Positions 7,986 to 17,141 of a DNA stretch of 62,164 bases are shown here, piece by piece. Numbering within the stretch: the stretch's first letter is position 1; every line of letters starts with the position of its first letter. This DNA is from an uncultured bacterium (GTDB taxonomy: Bacteria > Bacillota > Clostridia > UBA1381), in assembly GCA_905215805.1 (NCBI GenBank), contig CAJMRL010000015.1, positions 1 to 62,164 of the forward strand, in the 5' to 3' direction. Under the pieces are notes generated by a model. That model was not told the DNA's origin, ran no database searches, and saw only the letters and a list, made by a program, of their open reading frames with translations. The position numbers and the translations under genes were made by a program.

Positions 7986-9470
7986 ATGCAGAATATTCCT
8001 AAGGTAAAAATAGGTATAGTTGCAGTAAGCCGTGACTGTTTTCCTGAATCACTTTCAGTTTCAAGAAGAGAGGCGCTTATAAAGGCTTATAAGGAAAAAT
8101 ATGATGAAAGCGATATTTATGAATGTCCGATTTGTATCGTTGAAAGTGAGATACATATGCAGCAGGCCTTGGCTGATATAAAGAAGCATGGATGTAATGC
8201 TTTGTGCGTATATCTCGGAAACTTCGGACCGGAAATTTCGGAGACAATGCTTGCACAGCAGTTTGACGGACCTAAGATGTTTGTTGCTGCGGCTGAGGAA
8301 AATATCGGATGTCTTTCAGATGACAGAGGCGATGCGTACTGCGGTATGCTTAATGCAAGCTATAACCTTAAGCTCAGAGGTACACGTGCATATATTCCGG
8401 AATATCCGGTAGGAACGGCGGAGGAATGCGCTGATATGATTAATGAATTTGTTCCGATTGCAAGAGCTGTTATCGGATTAAAGGATCTCAAGATCATATC
8501 ATTCGGACCGCGTCCGCTTAACTTTATGGCATGCAATGCGCCTATTGCTCAGCTTTATAAGCTCGGTGTTGAAATCGAAGAAAATTCAGAGCTTGACTTG
8601 TTTGAGGCATTTAACAAGCATGAAGGTGATGCAAGAATCCCTGAGGTCGTTGCAGATATGGAGAAGGAGCTCGGCGCCGGTAACATGAAGCCTGAAGTTC
8701 TTCCTAAGCTTGCTCAGTACGAGATCACACTTCTTGACTGGATCGAAGAGCATAAAGGTTCAAAGAGCTATGTAGCTGTAGCAGGCAAGTGCTGGCCGGC
8801 ATTCCAGACACAGTTCGGTTTCGTTCCGTGTTATGTAAACAGCCGTCTTACAGGCAAAGGTATTCCTGTATCATGTGAGGTTGATATTTATGGATGTCTC
8901 AGCGAGTATATTGGTACATGCGTAAGCAATGATGCCGTAACGCTTCTCGATATTAATAATTCAGTTCCGGCTGATATGTTTGAGCAGGATATTAAGGGTA
9001 AATTCGATTATACTCATAAGGATACGTTCATGGGCTTCCATTGCGGAAATACATGCTCATCAAAGCTGGCTGCATGCTCGATGAAGTATCAGAAGATTAT
9101 GGCAAGAAGTCTTCCGGTAGAGGTTACAAACGGTACTCTTGAGGGAGATATCGCGCCGGGAGATATTACATTCTTCCGTTTGCAGAGCACATCGGACTGC
9201 AAGCTCAGAGGTTATATCGCTAACGGTGAGATTCTTCCTGTTGCTACTCGTTCATTCGGTTCGATCGGTGTTTTTGCTATTCCGGAGATGGGACGTTTCT
9301 ATCGTCATGTTCTTATTGAAAAGAATTATCCGCATCACGGCGCCGTTGCATTCGGACATCACGGAAAGGCTCTTTATGAGGTATTCAAGTATATCGGTGT
9401 ACCGGTAGAGGAGATTGGATTTAATCAGCCTAAGGGAATGAGATATCCTACAGAAAATCCATGGGGTTGA
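7986..9470 (+). CDS. L-fucose/L-arabinose isomerase-family protein
   Basis: A 494-residue protein with the fold pattern of L-fucose and L-arabinose isomerases, which interconvert aldoses and ketoses with a Mn2+ site. Candidate metal ligands are the Glu in CEVDIYG (about residue 298), the Asp in LLDINNS (about 321) and the His in HHGAVAFGHHGK near the C-terminus. It is shorter than E. coli FucI (about 590 residues) and stands alone, with no kinase, aldolase or sugar transporter beside it. The true substrate cannot be assigned. GGAGGAG precedes the ATG, and a strong terminator follows. Confidence 0.8.
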   Translation: MQNIPKVKIGIVAVSRDCFPESLSVSRREALIKAYKEKYDESDIYECPICIVESEIHMQQALADIKKHGCNALCVYLGNFGPEISETMLAQQFDGPKMFVAAAEENIGCLSDDRGDAYCGMLNASYNLKLRGTRAYIPEYPVGTAEECADMINEFVPIARAVIGLKDLKIISFGPRPLNFMACNAPIAQLYKLGVEIEENSELDLFEAFNKHEGDARIPEVVADMEKELGAGNMKPEVLPKLAQYEITLLDWIEEHKGSKSYVAVAGKCWPAFQTQFGFVPCYVNSRLTGKGIPVSCEVDIYGCLSEYIGTCVSNDAVTLLDINNSVPADMFEQDIKGKFDYTHKDTFMGFHCGNTCSSKLAACSMKYQKIMARSLPVEVTNGTLEGDIAPGDITFFRLQSTSDCKLRGYIANGEILPVATRSFGSIGVFAIPEMGRFYRHVLIEKNYPHHGAVAFGHHGKALYEVFKYIGVPVEEIGFNQPKGMRYPTENPWG

Positions 9471-9505
9471 TTGTCTAAGTTACATAAGACTAAAAATTTT
9501 TTATA

Positions 9506-9545
9506 AAGGCGGAGCCTGAAAAAGGGCTTCGCCTTGTATTTTTCT
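9506..9545 (+). terminator. Intrinsic terminator after the isomerase gene
   Basis: An 11-bp stem (9506-9516 with 9525-9535, one G-T pair) is followed by GTATTTTTCT. Confidence 0.85.
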
Positions 9546-9575
9546 TACAAAAATCCATAAATTTATTTATACATA

Positions 9576-9604
9576 TTGCATAAAGCATAGATTTATAGTA
9601 TAAT
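9576..9604 (+). promoter_or_regulatory. Sigma-A-type promoter of the aminotransferase gene
   Basis: TTGCAT (9576-9581) and TATAAT (9599-9604), 17-nt spacing, 48 nt before the ATG. Confidence 0.7.
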
Positions 9605-9652
9605 TTAATGTGATTATAAAATAGTAATAGCATTTGAAAGGACGAATACAGA

Positions 9653-10933
9653 ATGGAATACTCTCAGATGAGCAAAGATGAATTGAAGGCGCTTCGTGAA
9701 GAAGAGTTAAAAAAGTATAAGGAGCTTCAGGGTATGGGGCTTAATCTTAATATGGCAAGAGGTAAGCCGGGAAAAGATCAGCTTGATTTATCCATGGGGC
9801 TTCTTTCGGCCGTCACAGAAAAGGATGCGATGGTTGGAGAGGATGGAATGGATTTCCGCAATTATGGTATTGTAACGGGTATAAAGGAATGCAAAGAGCT
9901 TCTTGCGCCTATGATTGAAAGCCCGGCAGAGAACATAATCGTATATGGAAACTCAAGCCTGAATATCATGTTTGATACTGTTTCACGCTCATATTCAAAG
10001 GGTGTTATGGGTTCGACACCGTGGTGCAAGCTTGATAAGGTAAAATTTTTATGTCCGGTTCCGGGATATGACAGACATTTTGGAGTTACGGAGTATTTCG
10101 GGATAGAAATGATAAATATTCCGATGGATGCAGATGGTCCGGATATGGATATGGTAGAGGAATATGTAAACAATGATCCGGCTGTAAAAGGTATATGGTG
10201 TGTACCTAAATATTCAAATCCGTCAGGAATCTCATATTCGGATGATGTAGTAAAGCGCTTGGCTGCATTAAAGCCCGCGGCAGAAGATTTCAGAATTTTC
10301 TGGGATAACGCTTACTGTATACATCACCTTTTTGATGATGATCAGGATAAAGTTCTTGATATAGCCGCTGAATGTGAAAAGGCGGGAAATCCTGATATGT
10401 ACTATAAGTTTGCGTCGACTTCAAAGGTAACATTCCCGGGATCAGGTGTTGCCTGTATGGCATCGTCACAGGCAAATCTTGAATGGATAAAAAAGCAGCT
10501 TTCAATGCAGACAATAGGACATGATAAGCTCAATATGCTTCGTCATGTGAAATTCTTCGGAAATTTTGAAGGAATGCTTGAGCATATGAAGAAGCATGCT
10601 GCAATTCTGCGTCCGAAGTTTGCGGCAGTGCTGAAAACTCTTGAGGATGAGCTTGGCGCTACAGGAATAGCTCAATGGGAAAAGCCAAAGGGCGGATATT
10701 TTATAGGCTTCACAACAATGGATGGCTGTGCAAAACGAGTAGTTGAGCTTTGTAAAGAGGCAGGAGTTGTGCTTACGGATGCGGGTGCAACATATCCGTA
10801 TGGAAAAGATCCTCATGATTCAAGTATAAGAATTGCGCCTACGTTCCCATCGGCACAGGAGCTTGAAAAAGCATGCGAAGTGTTTGTTACAAGCGTAAAG
10901 CTTGCTTCTATTGACAAGCTGCTTGCCGAATAA
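9653..10933 (+). CDS. Type Ic aspartate aminotransferase-like enzyme
   Basis: A 426-residue PLP aminotransferase of the class I fold. The N-terminal NMARGKPGKDQLDLS, the long helical middle, FASTSKVTFPGSGV with the PLP Lys near residue 259 and the C-terminal RIAPTFPS match the type Ic aspartate aminotransferases (the mycobacterial Rv3722c group). It probably exchanges amino groups between aspartate and 2-oxoglutarate; specificity is inferred. Single-gene unit with its own promoter, convergent with mutS. Confidence 0.85.
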   Translation: MEYSQMSKDELKALREEELKKYKELQGMGLNLNMARGKPGKDQLDLSMGLLSAVTEKDAMVGEDGMDFRNYGIVTGIKECKELLAPMIESPAENIIVYGNSSLNIMFDTVSRSYSKGVMGSTPWCKLDKVKFLCPVPGYDRHFGVTEYFGIEMINIPMDADGPDMDMVEEYVNNDPAVKGIWCVPKYSNPSGISYSDDVVKRLAALKPAAEDFRIFWDNAYCIHHLFDDDQDKVLDIAAECEKAGNPDMYYKFASTSKVTFPGSGVACMASSQANLEWIKKQLSMQTIGHDKLNMLRHVKFFGNFEGMLEHMKKHAAILRPKFAAVLKTLEDELGATGIAQWEKPKGGYFIGFTTMDGCAKRVVELCKEAGVVLTDAGATYPYGKDPHDSSIRIAPTFPSAQELEKACEVFVTSVKLASIDKLLAE

Positions 10934-11012
10934 GATTGATTTTCTTTATAATATCTGAATAAGAGGTAAGTAGCTCATATAACTGCTGGGTTGCTCGATT
11001 TTAGATATAGAA

Positions 11013-11098
11013 CGGACAGAACTCACCCGAAGGTGTACTTTGTGTACATCGAGTGGTGAGTTCTGTCCGTAGTTTAAAGGCCTTTACAGCCTTTAAAC
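11013..11098. terminator. Paired hairpins between convergent aminotransferase and mutS genes
   Basis: Two adjacent perfect inverted repeats. One is a 15-bp stem (11013-11027 with 11055-11069) whose loop holds a further small stem (TGTAC/GTACA closed by CGA/TCG). The other is a 10-bp stem GTTTAAAGGC/GCCTTTAAAC (11072-11081 with 11089-11098). Neither has a long T run, but their place between converging genes suggests two-way termination. The first hairpin is unusually long and could also be a small repeat element. Confidence 0.6.
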
Positions 11099-11121
11099 GC
11101 CCTGCGCTAAAAGCGACAGCC

Positions 11122-13728
11122 CTATTTCATAATCTCTTTTGCTCTCATCGATATTTTATACAGCATATTCATTGCTTCTATTGGAGTAAAGGTCGTTGCA
11201 TCCATATCGCTAAGCTCCTTTACAAGCGCCTTTGCTTCTCCGTCAGTAAAATCAATTTGTTCTTTATCTGCGGTTTCTTTTTTTTCATGTTTATAAGCAG
11301 AGCGCAAATCATCATTTTCAACTTTTTTTAGAATTTTCTTTGCACGGGTTATTACTTCTTTGGGGATACCTGCCAGTGCCGCTACTTCTATACCATAGCT
11401 GTCATCTGTTCCGCCTCTTATTATTTTTCTTAAAAATGTTATATCATCGCCGCGCTTTTTTACAGCTACCGAATAATTCTTTACTCCTTCAAGCTGATTT
11501 TCCAGCTCCGTCAGCTCATGGTAATGAGTTGCAAAAAGGGTTTTCGCGCCTATTTTGCGTTTATTCTGGACATATTCGGCCACTGCCCATGCAATAGAAA
11601 GACCGTCAAAAGTACTTGTTCCGCGTCCTATTTCATCAAGTATAATGAGACTGTGTTTAGTGGCATTCTTTAGTATATTGCTTACCTCGTTCATTTCAAG
11701 CATAAATGTACTTTGTCCGGAGGCTATATCGTCAGATGCGCCGACCCTTGTAAAGATTTTATCGACCACACCTATCAATGCTTTTTTTGCAGGAACAAAG
11801 CTGCCTATCTGTGCCATAAGAACAATAATTGCTACTTGCCGCATATATGTTGATTTTCCTGCCATATTCGGTCCTGTTATTATCAACAGACGATCATCTT
11901 CTTCATTCAGGAAGGTATCGTTCGGAACAAACATAAAATCTTTACTCATCTTTTCAACAACCGGATGCCTGCCCTCTTCTATATCTATAACGCCGCTGCT
12001 GACAACCTCAGGCATAGAATATCCGTTTTTATAGGCGGTTTCAGCAAGGGAGCAGAGCGCATCGGTAACAGCAATTATGTCCGAAGCCTTTTTTAGGCGT
12101 TCGATTGATTTTACGATCTCCTGCCTTATCTGCTCAAATATATATGCTTCAAGAGCCAAGACTTTTTCAGAAGCACCCAGTATAGTATTTTCAACTTCTT
12201 TAAGCTCCTGTGTTATATATCTTTCGCAATTGGCAAGCGTTTGTTTCCTTATATATCTGTCAGGAACCATATTCATATATGATTTGGTTACTTCTATAAA
12301 ATATCCGAAAACTTTGTTATAGCCTATCTTCAGCTTTGGGATACCGGTTTTTTCCTTTTCCTCCGCTTCTATTCGCTTTAACCATTCGCCGCCGTTATCT
12401 TTCGCTTCTCTGAGCCTGTCTATTTCTTCGTTGTATCCGTCTTTTATCACATTACCATCTCTTAGAAGAGAAGGTGCGTCATCGCTTATTGAGTTTTCCA
12501 AAAGCTCACGAACGTCTTCAAGTCTGTCAAAGCCCTTACTCATTTTTGAAAGCAGCGGGGAAGTCGTTGCGCTTAGCTGATAATCAAGCTCCGGAAGCTT
12601 TATAAGAGTATTTTTCAGCGCCACAAGATCTTTGGGGGTAGCTGTGCCTAAGGAAAGACGGCTTATTATTCGTGAAATATCATAAGTTTCACCTAAAATC
12701 GTCCTAAGCTCATCGCGCAGAATAAGATTATCCGTAAGCTCTTTTACCGAATACAATCTGTTATTTATTTGCACGGTATTTAAAAGAGGTTTTTCCACCC
12801 ACTGCTTTAGCATACGCGCACCCATTGAGGTCTTTGTATTGTCCAATACCCATAAGAGTGAGCCGCGTTTCGACTTGTCGCGCATGGTTTCCGTAATTTC
12901 AAGATTACGCCTTGTTGCCGCGTCAAGATCCATGTATTGCTCTATATCGTATACGTTAAGCTTATTGATATATGAAATGCTCGACTTTTGGGCATATTCA
13001 AGATAGGCAATAAGAGTCCCTACTGCTTTGACAGCACATGGCTTTGAAGCGATTCCCAGTTCAGCAATACTTTTTCCGAATTGCTCTGTAATTTTTCCTG
13101 AGTTATCTCCGCCAAAAAAGTCTTCATTATGTACTTCCGGACGAAGATGGAATTTAAGCTCCACATCCTTTGCGATTTCTGCGGCGGCATTTTCGTTTAT
13201 AAGCAGCTCCTTTGGCTCATAACGTGCAATTTCATTAAGCGTCCCCGCGTAGCCGTCAACCTCCGTAGTATAAATTTCTCCCGTAGACACATCAGATACC
13301 GCAAAGCCGCTTACCCCCATTTCAGAGTACACAACAGCAAGATAATTATTTGATCTTTCATCGAGCAGCGCCTCGTCAATAACGGTTCCCGGAGTAATAA
13401 CCCTTATAACATCTCTTTTTACTATGCCCTTGGCAAGCTTGGGATCTTCTACCTGCTCGCATATAGCCACCTTATATCCTTTGGCAATCAGCCTTTGTAT
13501 ATACATTGACGCCGCATGATATGGTATCCCGCACATTGGCGCTCGTTCACTCATACCGCAGTCTTTTCCGGTAAGTGTAAGCTCCAGCTCTTTTGAAACG
13601 GTGATAGCATCATCAAAAAACATCTCATAAAAATCTCCTAAGCGATAAAAGAGAACGCTGTCGGGATACTGATCCTTGGTTTCGAGATAATGACGCATCA
13701 TCGGCGTCATTTCATTTTTTTTTGCCAT
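11122..13728 (-). CDS. mutS: DNA mismatch repair protein MutS
   Basis: An 868-residue mismatch-recognition ATPase. The N-terminal RLGDFYEMF contains the Phe-x-Glu that inserts at mismatches. The C-terminal ATPase shows Walker A GPNMAGKST and Walker B LDEIGRGTSTFDG. GAGGAAAA precedes the ATG. It is the last gene of a minus-strand group miaB, ricA-like, mutS, the order known from Bacillus (ymcB-ymcA-cotE-mutS-mutL), but cotE and mutL are absent here. Confidence 0.97.
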   Translation of the reverse strand: MAKKNEMTPMMRHYLETKDQYPDSVLFYRLGDFYEMFFDDAITVSKELELTLTGKDCGMSERAPMCGIPYHAASMYIQRLIAKGYKVAICEQVEDPKLAKGIVKRDVIRVITPGTVIDEALLDERSNNYLAVVYSEMGVSGFAVSDVSTGEIYTTEVDGYAGTLNEIARYEPKELLINENAAAEIAKDVELKFHLRPEVHNEDFFGGDNSGKITEQFGKSIAELGIASKPCAVKAVGTLIAYLEYAQKSSISYINKLNVYDIEQYMDLDAATRRNLEITETMRDKSKRGSLLWVLDNTKTSMGARMLKQWVEKPLLNTVQINNRLYSVKELTDNLILRDELRTILGETYDISRIISRLSLGTATPKDLVALKNTLIKLPELDYQLSATTSPLLSKMSKGFDRLEDVRELLENSISDDAPSLLRDGNVIKDGYNEEIDRLREAKDNGGEWLKRIEAEEKEKTGIPKLKIGYNKVFGYFIEVTKSYMNMVPDRYIRKQTLANCERYITQELKEVENTILGASEKVLALEAYIFEQIRQEIVKSIERLKKASDIIAVTDALCSLAETAYKNGYSMPEVVSSGVIDIEEGRHPVVEKMSKDFMFVPNDTFLNEEDDRLLIITGPNMAGKSTYMRQVAIIVLMAQIGSFVPAKKALIGVVDKIFTRVGASDDIASGQSTFMLEMNEVSNILKNATKHSLIILDEIGRGTSTFDGLSIAWAVAEYVQNKRKIGAKTLFATHYHELTELENQLEGVKNYSVAVKKRGDDITFLRKIIRGGTDDSYGIEVAALAGIPKEVITRAKKILKKVENDDLRSAYKHEKKETADKEQIDFTDGEAKALVKELSDMDATTFTPIEAMNMLYKISMRAKEIMK

Positions 13729-13793
13729 ATGATTTTCCTCTGTTTCTGTTTTTATTACTTTAAAAACCTATCTAAATTTATCAGAACTTTAAA

Positions 13794-13816
13794 AAGGACG
13801 CGCAGAGCACGCCCTT
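13794..13816 (-). terminator. Probable terminator after the ricA-like gene
   Basis: Read on the minus strand, AAGGGCG pairs with CGTCCTT (one G-U) with further GC pairs inside, followed by TTTTAAAG. It lies between the ricA-like stop and mutS, so mutS may need readthrough or its own promoter. Confidence 0.6.
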
Positions 13817-13826
13817 AAAATTATGT

Positions 13827-14213
13827 TTAATGGCAGCCGCCGCAGGTGCTGCAGTCATGTGTGCAGGCAGGATCCATACCTGTAATATAATAGTTCAGAA
13901 TCTGATTTATCTGATTGACCATTGCGTCAAACTCGTTTTTCTTTTCAAGATAATTCTTTATAGCCGGAGATTTTTCGCAAAGCTCATCAAATGCCTCATT
14001 ATTCTTTTTTATGGCATCCTCACGTGAAATTTTTCCGTTTTGCATATCTCTTGCAAGATTCATTCTGTTCATATTGAATTCCTGCATATACTTCTTTGCG
14101 TCAGCGTCAGCCTCCTGAGCAGCTTCTGCTGCCTTCATTTCCTTCATTTGGTCAGATTCCTGGATCATTTCTCCAAGCTCTCTTACTTTCTTAAATATAT
14201 CCATTGCCTCCAT
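13827..14213 (-). CDS. YlbF/YmcA (RicA/RicF)-family regulator
   Basis: A 128-residue, mostly helical protein of the YlbF/YmcA family, whose members form a complex with YaaT (RicT) that binds Fe-S clusters and affects RNA processing by RNase Y and development in Bacillus. The C-terminal tail ACTHDCSTCGGCH contains four Cys, suiting a metal cluster. Position between miaB and mutS matches ymcA, so RicA is the better guess than YlbF. I chose ATG at 14213 because AAAGGGGA lies just upstream; a longer frame would overlap the miaB end. Confidence 0.78.
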   Translation of the reverse strand: MEAMDIFKKVRELGEMIQESDQMKEMKAAEAAQEADADAKKYMQEFNMNRMNLARDMQNGKISREDAIKKNNEAFDELCEKSPAIKNYLEKKNEFDAMVNQINQILNYYITGMDPACTHDCSTCGGCH

Positions 14214-14232
14214 GATAGTATCCCCTTTCATT

Positions 14233-15660
14233 TTATTCTCCATCCTCCGCAAGCTCACCGTTTAATGACCATGTGTGAGCCTGAGTGATCTTTACTTTTA
14301 CATACTTGCCTATAAGCGAAACGTCACCCTTGAAATTTACTATTTTTGAACTGTCACAGCGTCCGCTTAAGACATTTTTGTCATTTTTGCTGGCTCCGTC
14401 AACAAGCACCTCTTCCACTCTTCCTACATATTCCTTATTCTTGCGTAGTGAAATTTCATTTTGTACTTCCAGAAGCCTTTCAAAATTTTTATGTATTTCT
14501 TCCTCTGTAAGTACAAAATCCAGCTTTGCCGCCGGAGTTCCCTCTCTCCTTGAATATATAAATGAAAATATATTATCAAATTCAACTTTTCTGAGGACAT
14601 CGAGAGTTTCCTCAAAATCCTCATTTGTTTCTGTCGGGAATCCTACTATAACGTCTGTAGAAAGTGAAATTCCCGGTACCGCCTTCTTTACCTTTTCAAT
14701 TTTATTAAGATATTCCTCTTTTGTATAGCGTCTGTTCATTTGTTTTAATATTCTGTCAGAGCCTGCCTGAAACGGAAGATGAAGCTGTTTGCAGACCTTA
14801 TCGCAATCGCGTATGGCTTCTATGAGCTTGTCCGAAAGATCCTTTGGATGCGAGGTCATAAATCGTATGCGTTTTACTCCGTCTACAGCATTTACCATTC
14901 TCATAAGATCCGCGAAATCTATATCTTCATCGAGGTCCTTGCCGTATGAGTTTACATTTTGACCCAAAAGCGATATTTCGCTGCAGCCTTTGGATACAAG
15001 CTCTTTCACTTCATTGATAACAGCCTCCGGGCGCCTGCTTCTTTCGCGTCCTCTCACATAAGGCACTATACAGTACGAACAGAAATTATTGCAGCCATAC
15101 ATCACGCTTACCCACGCCTTGCTTACATCCTCACGCAGCATTGGGATATCTTCCGCAATCAATCCCTCACTGTCCTCTATATTAACGACCGTTTTATTAC
15201 GGTGCATAGCCTCATACAAAAGCTCAGGCATTTGATAAAGCGCATGTGTTCCGAAAATGAGATCAACATGGTTATGGATCTTTTCTATCTTTTCCGTTAT
15301 ATGCGGCTGCTGAACCATACATCCGCAAACGGCGATAGTGACGTCCGGACGGGTCTCCTTCATATGCTTTAAGATTCCCAGTCTTCCAAATACCTTTTGT
15401 TCTGCATTTTCCCTTACCGCGCAGGTATTGTATATAATAAGATCCGCCTTGTTCTGATCATCTGTAAAATCAAATCCGGCTTCCTTCAGCATTCCTCTTA
15501 TGCGTTCGGTGTCGTTTTCGTTTTGCTGACAGCCGTAGGTTTCCGTAAGCGCAAGTCTTGTGCGTCCGTTTTTTACCGCAAAATTATTGTTGTCCTCACG
15601 CAGCTTCATAATAAAGCTGCGCTGTATCTGCATTTGTTCTTCACTGACAGTTCTTGCCAT
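14233..15660 (-). CDS. miaB: tRNA-2-methylthio-N6-dimethylallyladenosine synthase MiaB
   Basis: A 475-residue radical-SAM methylthiotransferase that modifies adenosine 37 of tRNAs. The N-terminal cluster cysteines lie in YGCQQNEND, YNTCAVRE and VCGCMVQQ. The SAM cluster is CNNFCSYCIVPYVRG. A C-terminal TRAM region follows (YVGRVEEVLVDG). It starts behind AAAGGA and is 22 nt downstream of a small Dabb gene. Confidence 0.95.
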   Translation of the reverse strand: MARTVSEEQMQIQRSFIMKLREDNNNFAVKNGRTRLALTETYGCQQNENDTERIRGMLKEAGFDFTDDQNKADLIIYNTCAVRENAEQKVFGRLGILKHMKETRPDVTIAVCGCMVQQPHITEKIEKIHNHVDLIFGTHALYQMPELLYEAMHRNKTVVNIEDSEGLIAEDIPMLREDVSKAWVSVMYGCNNFCSYCIVPYVRGRERSRRPEAVINEVKELVSKGCSEISLLGQNVNSYGKDLDEDIDFADLMRMVNAVDGVKRIRFMTSHPKDLSDKLIEAIRDCDKVCKQLHLPFQAGSDRILKQMNRRYTKEEYLNKIEKVKKAVPGISLSTDVIVGFPTETNEDFEETLDVLRKVEFDNIFSFIYSRREGTPAAKLDFVLTEEEIHKNFERLLEVQNEISLRKNKEYVGRVEEVLVDGASKNDKNVLSGRCDSSKIVNFKGDVSLIGKYVKVKITQAHTWSLNGELAEDGE

Positions 15661-15682
15661 GTTATAGAAAATCCTTTCCTTT

Positions 15683-15979
15683 TTAAAATTCGTAATCTAC
15701 AACTCGTCTTTCCGAGACATTCGGGCGCACATAATTTGCTCCGACAGCCTTATGATCCGGATGGTTCTGATATGCGTTTAAATCGTCTACTGTTTCAAAT
15801 ACGCTTTCAAGCACAATATCTGAAGCGGATTCGGTTTCATTAAAATTGATTCCTACATGTATTTCTTTTATATAGCTTATTTTATCTTTTAACGCTTCAA
15901 GATTTTTCTTTATAGCCATTGCTTTATCCTTTTTATCGGGAGTATCGGCCATTTTCCATAATACAATATGTTTTATCAT
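15683..15979 (-). CDS. Dabb-family (stress-responsive A/B barrel) protein
   Basis: A 98-residue single-domain protein. MIKHIVLWKM at the start, HVGINFNET in the middle and YQNHPDHKA toward the end are typical of Dabb domains, small dimeric alpha-beta barrels. The family includes stress proteins and a few enzymes, so no specific function is assigned. It is the first gene of the miaB group. Confidence 0.8.
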   Translation of the reverse strand: MIKHIVLWKMADTPDKKDKAMAIKKNLEALKDKISYIKEIHVGINFNETESASDIVLESVFETVDDLNAYQNHPDHKAVGANYVRPNVSERRVVDYEF

Positions 15980-16037
15980 TACTAAAACAACATTCCTTTC
16001 CTTTTATCTGCTATACACACTATGATGCTATTGTGCT

Positions 16038-16066
16038 ATTATATCACTATTAAAGCAAAATTTCAA
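16038..16066 (-). promoter_or_regulatory. Sigma-A-type promoter of the Dabb-miaB group
   Basis: On the minus strand, TTGAAA (16066-16061) and TATAAT (16043-16038) with 17-nt spacing, about 58 nt before the Dabb gene. Confidence 0.72.
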
Positions 16067-16145
16067 TAGTATATATGTAAATTTTTAATTAATCATGCCT
16101 AAAGTATTTTTATACATGATAAGAAAATAGATTATAAATTTTGCG

Positions 16146-16174
16146 TTGCAAAAGAAGTGTCGTTATGTTATAAT
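16146..16174 (+). promoter_or_regulatory. Sigma-A-type promoter of the methyltransferase gene
   Basis: TTGCAA (16146-16151) and TATAAT (16169-16174) with 17-nt spacing, 30 nt before the ATG at 16205. It is divergent from the Dabb promoter about 80 nt away. Confidence 0.72.
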
Positions 16175-16204
16175 ATATACAGTTCATATATGGGAGGAAA
16201 TAAG

Positions 16205-16957
16205 ATGGACAATACCCAGAAATTTGATGACAAAGCTGAGTTTTATGAAAATTCCAGACCGGGTTATCCGGAAAAAGCGGTTAATGATATTATTAAGAGG
16301 TGTAATCTTGATAGTGAATCGGTAATAGCAGATATAGGTTCAGGAACAGGGAAGCTGTCGCGCTGCTTTTTTTCCATTGTAAAAAAGATATACTGTATTG
16401 AACCCAATAACAGTATGAGATCAGCCGCTGAAAAACATTTTTATAAATATAAAAGCTTTGTATCCGTAAACGGCGCAGCTGAAAATACTACAATTAAGGA
16501 TCATTGTGCCGATCTTATTACTGCAGCACAGTCTTTCCATTGGTTTGACACAGAAAAATTTAAGGCTGAATGCGTGCGGATAGGTAAGCCTAATGCAGCG
16601 GCGGCTCTTATATGGAATTTCCGAGACCCGGAAAGCGATATTACGCGTGAAAATGCGGAACTTTTTAAGAGATTTTGCCCTGATTTTACTGGATTCAGCG
16701 GCGGAGCAGCGTTTGATAAATCAAAAATAGAGGAGTTTTTTACAAAAGGCTATGAAAAGCTTGAATACGATAATCCTCTTAAGTATTCTGAGCATAGTTT
16801 TATTGAACGAGCTTTATCCGCGTCATACTCGCTTAAACCGAATGATAAAAATTTTAAAGAATATATAAATTCGCTGCGTGATTTGTTTTTTAAATATTCT
16901 TCGGATGGTATAGTTACAGTTCCTAATATTACAAATGTATATATTGGCGAAATATAG
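16205..16957 (+). CDS. Class I SAM-dependent methyltransferase
   Basis: A 250-residue methyltransferase with the SAM-binding motif ADIGSGTGK (residues 42-50) and the AAQSFHWFD segment common in the type 11 family. Small-molecule methylation is likely; the substrate is unknown. The start at 16205 has GGGAGGAAAT upstream; the upstream extension of 16 codons lies over the promoter and is rejected. It is a single-gene unit. Confidence 0.82.
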   Translation: MDNTQKFDDKAEFYENSRPGYPEKAVNDIIKRCNLDSESVIADIGSGTGKLSRCFFSIVKKIYCIEPNNSMRSAAEKHFYKYKSFVSVNGAAENTTIKDHCADLITAAQSFHWFDTEKFKAECVRIGKPNAAAALIWNFRDPESDITRENAELFKRFCPDFTGFSGGAAFDKSKIEEFFTKGYEKLEYDNPLKYSEHSFIERALSASYSLKPNDKNFKEYINSLRDLFFKYSSDGIVTVPNITNVYIGEI

Positions 16958-17094
16958 CTGTATGACAGGTGTTTTACTTAACTGCTTATCGGGAGGCGGG
17001 AATCTATTAATTAGCTATATAATCTTCAGCCAAAACATGGATAGTGCAGCGATGCGTTCTTTAAATGGTATGGTCATATTTCTTGCTGAATATA

Positions 17095-17134
17095 TAAAAA
17101 GGGGCGGATATTTCCGTTAAGGAGCATATCCGCC
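17095..17134 (-). terminator. Terminator of the sigma/anti-sigma operon
   Basis: GGCGGATAT (17103-17111) pairs with ATATCCGCC (17126-17134). On the minus strand the stem is followed by CCTTTTTATAT, just after the anti-sigma stop codon. Confidence 0.8.
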
Positions 17135-17141
17135 GCTCTTA

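Noticed and set aside
16935..17120. 61-residue reading frame after the methyltransferase
   Set aside because: It begins inside the methyltransferase end, has no ribosome site, shows no recognisable pattern and runs into the terminator of the opposite-strand operon.
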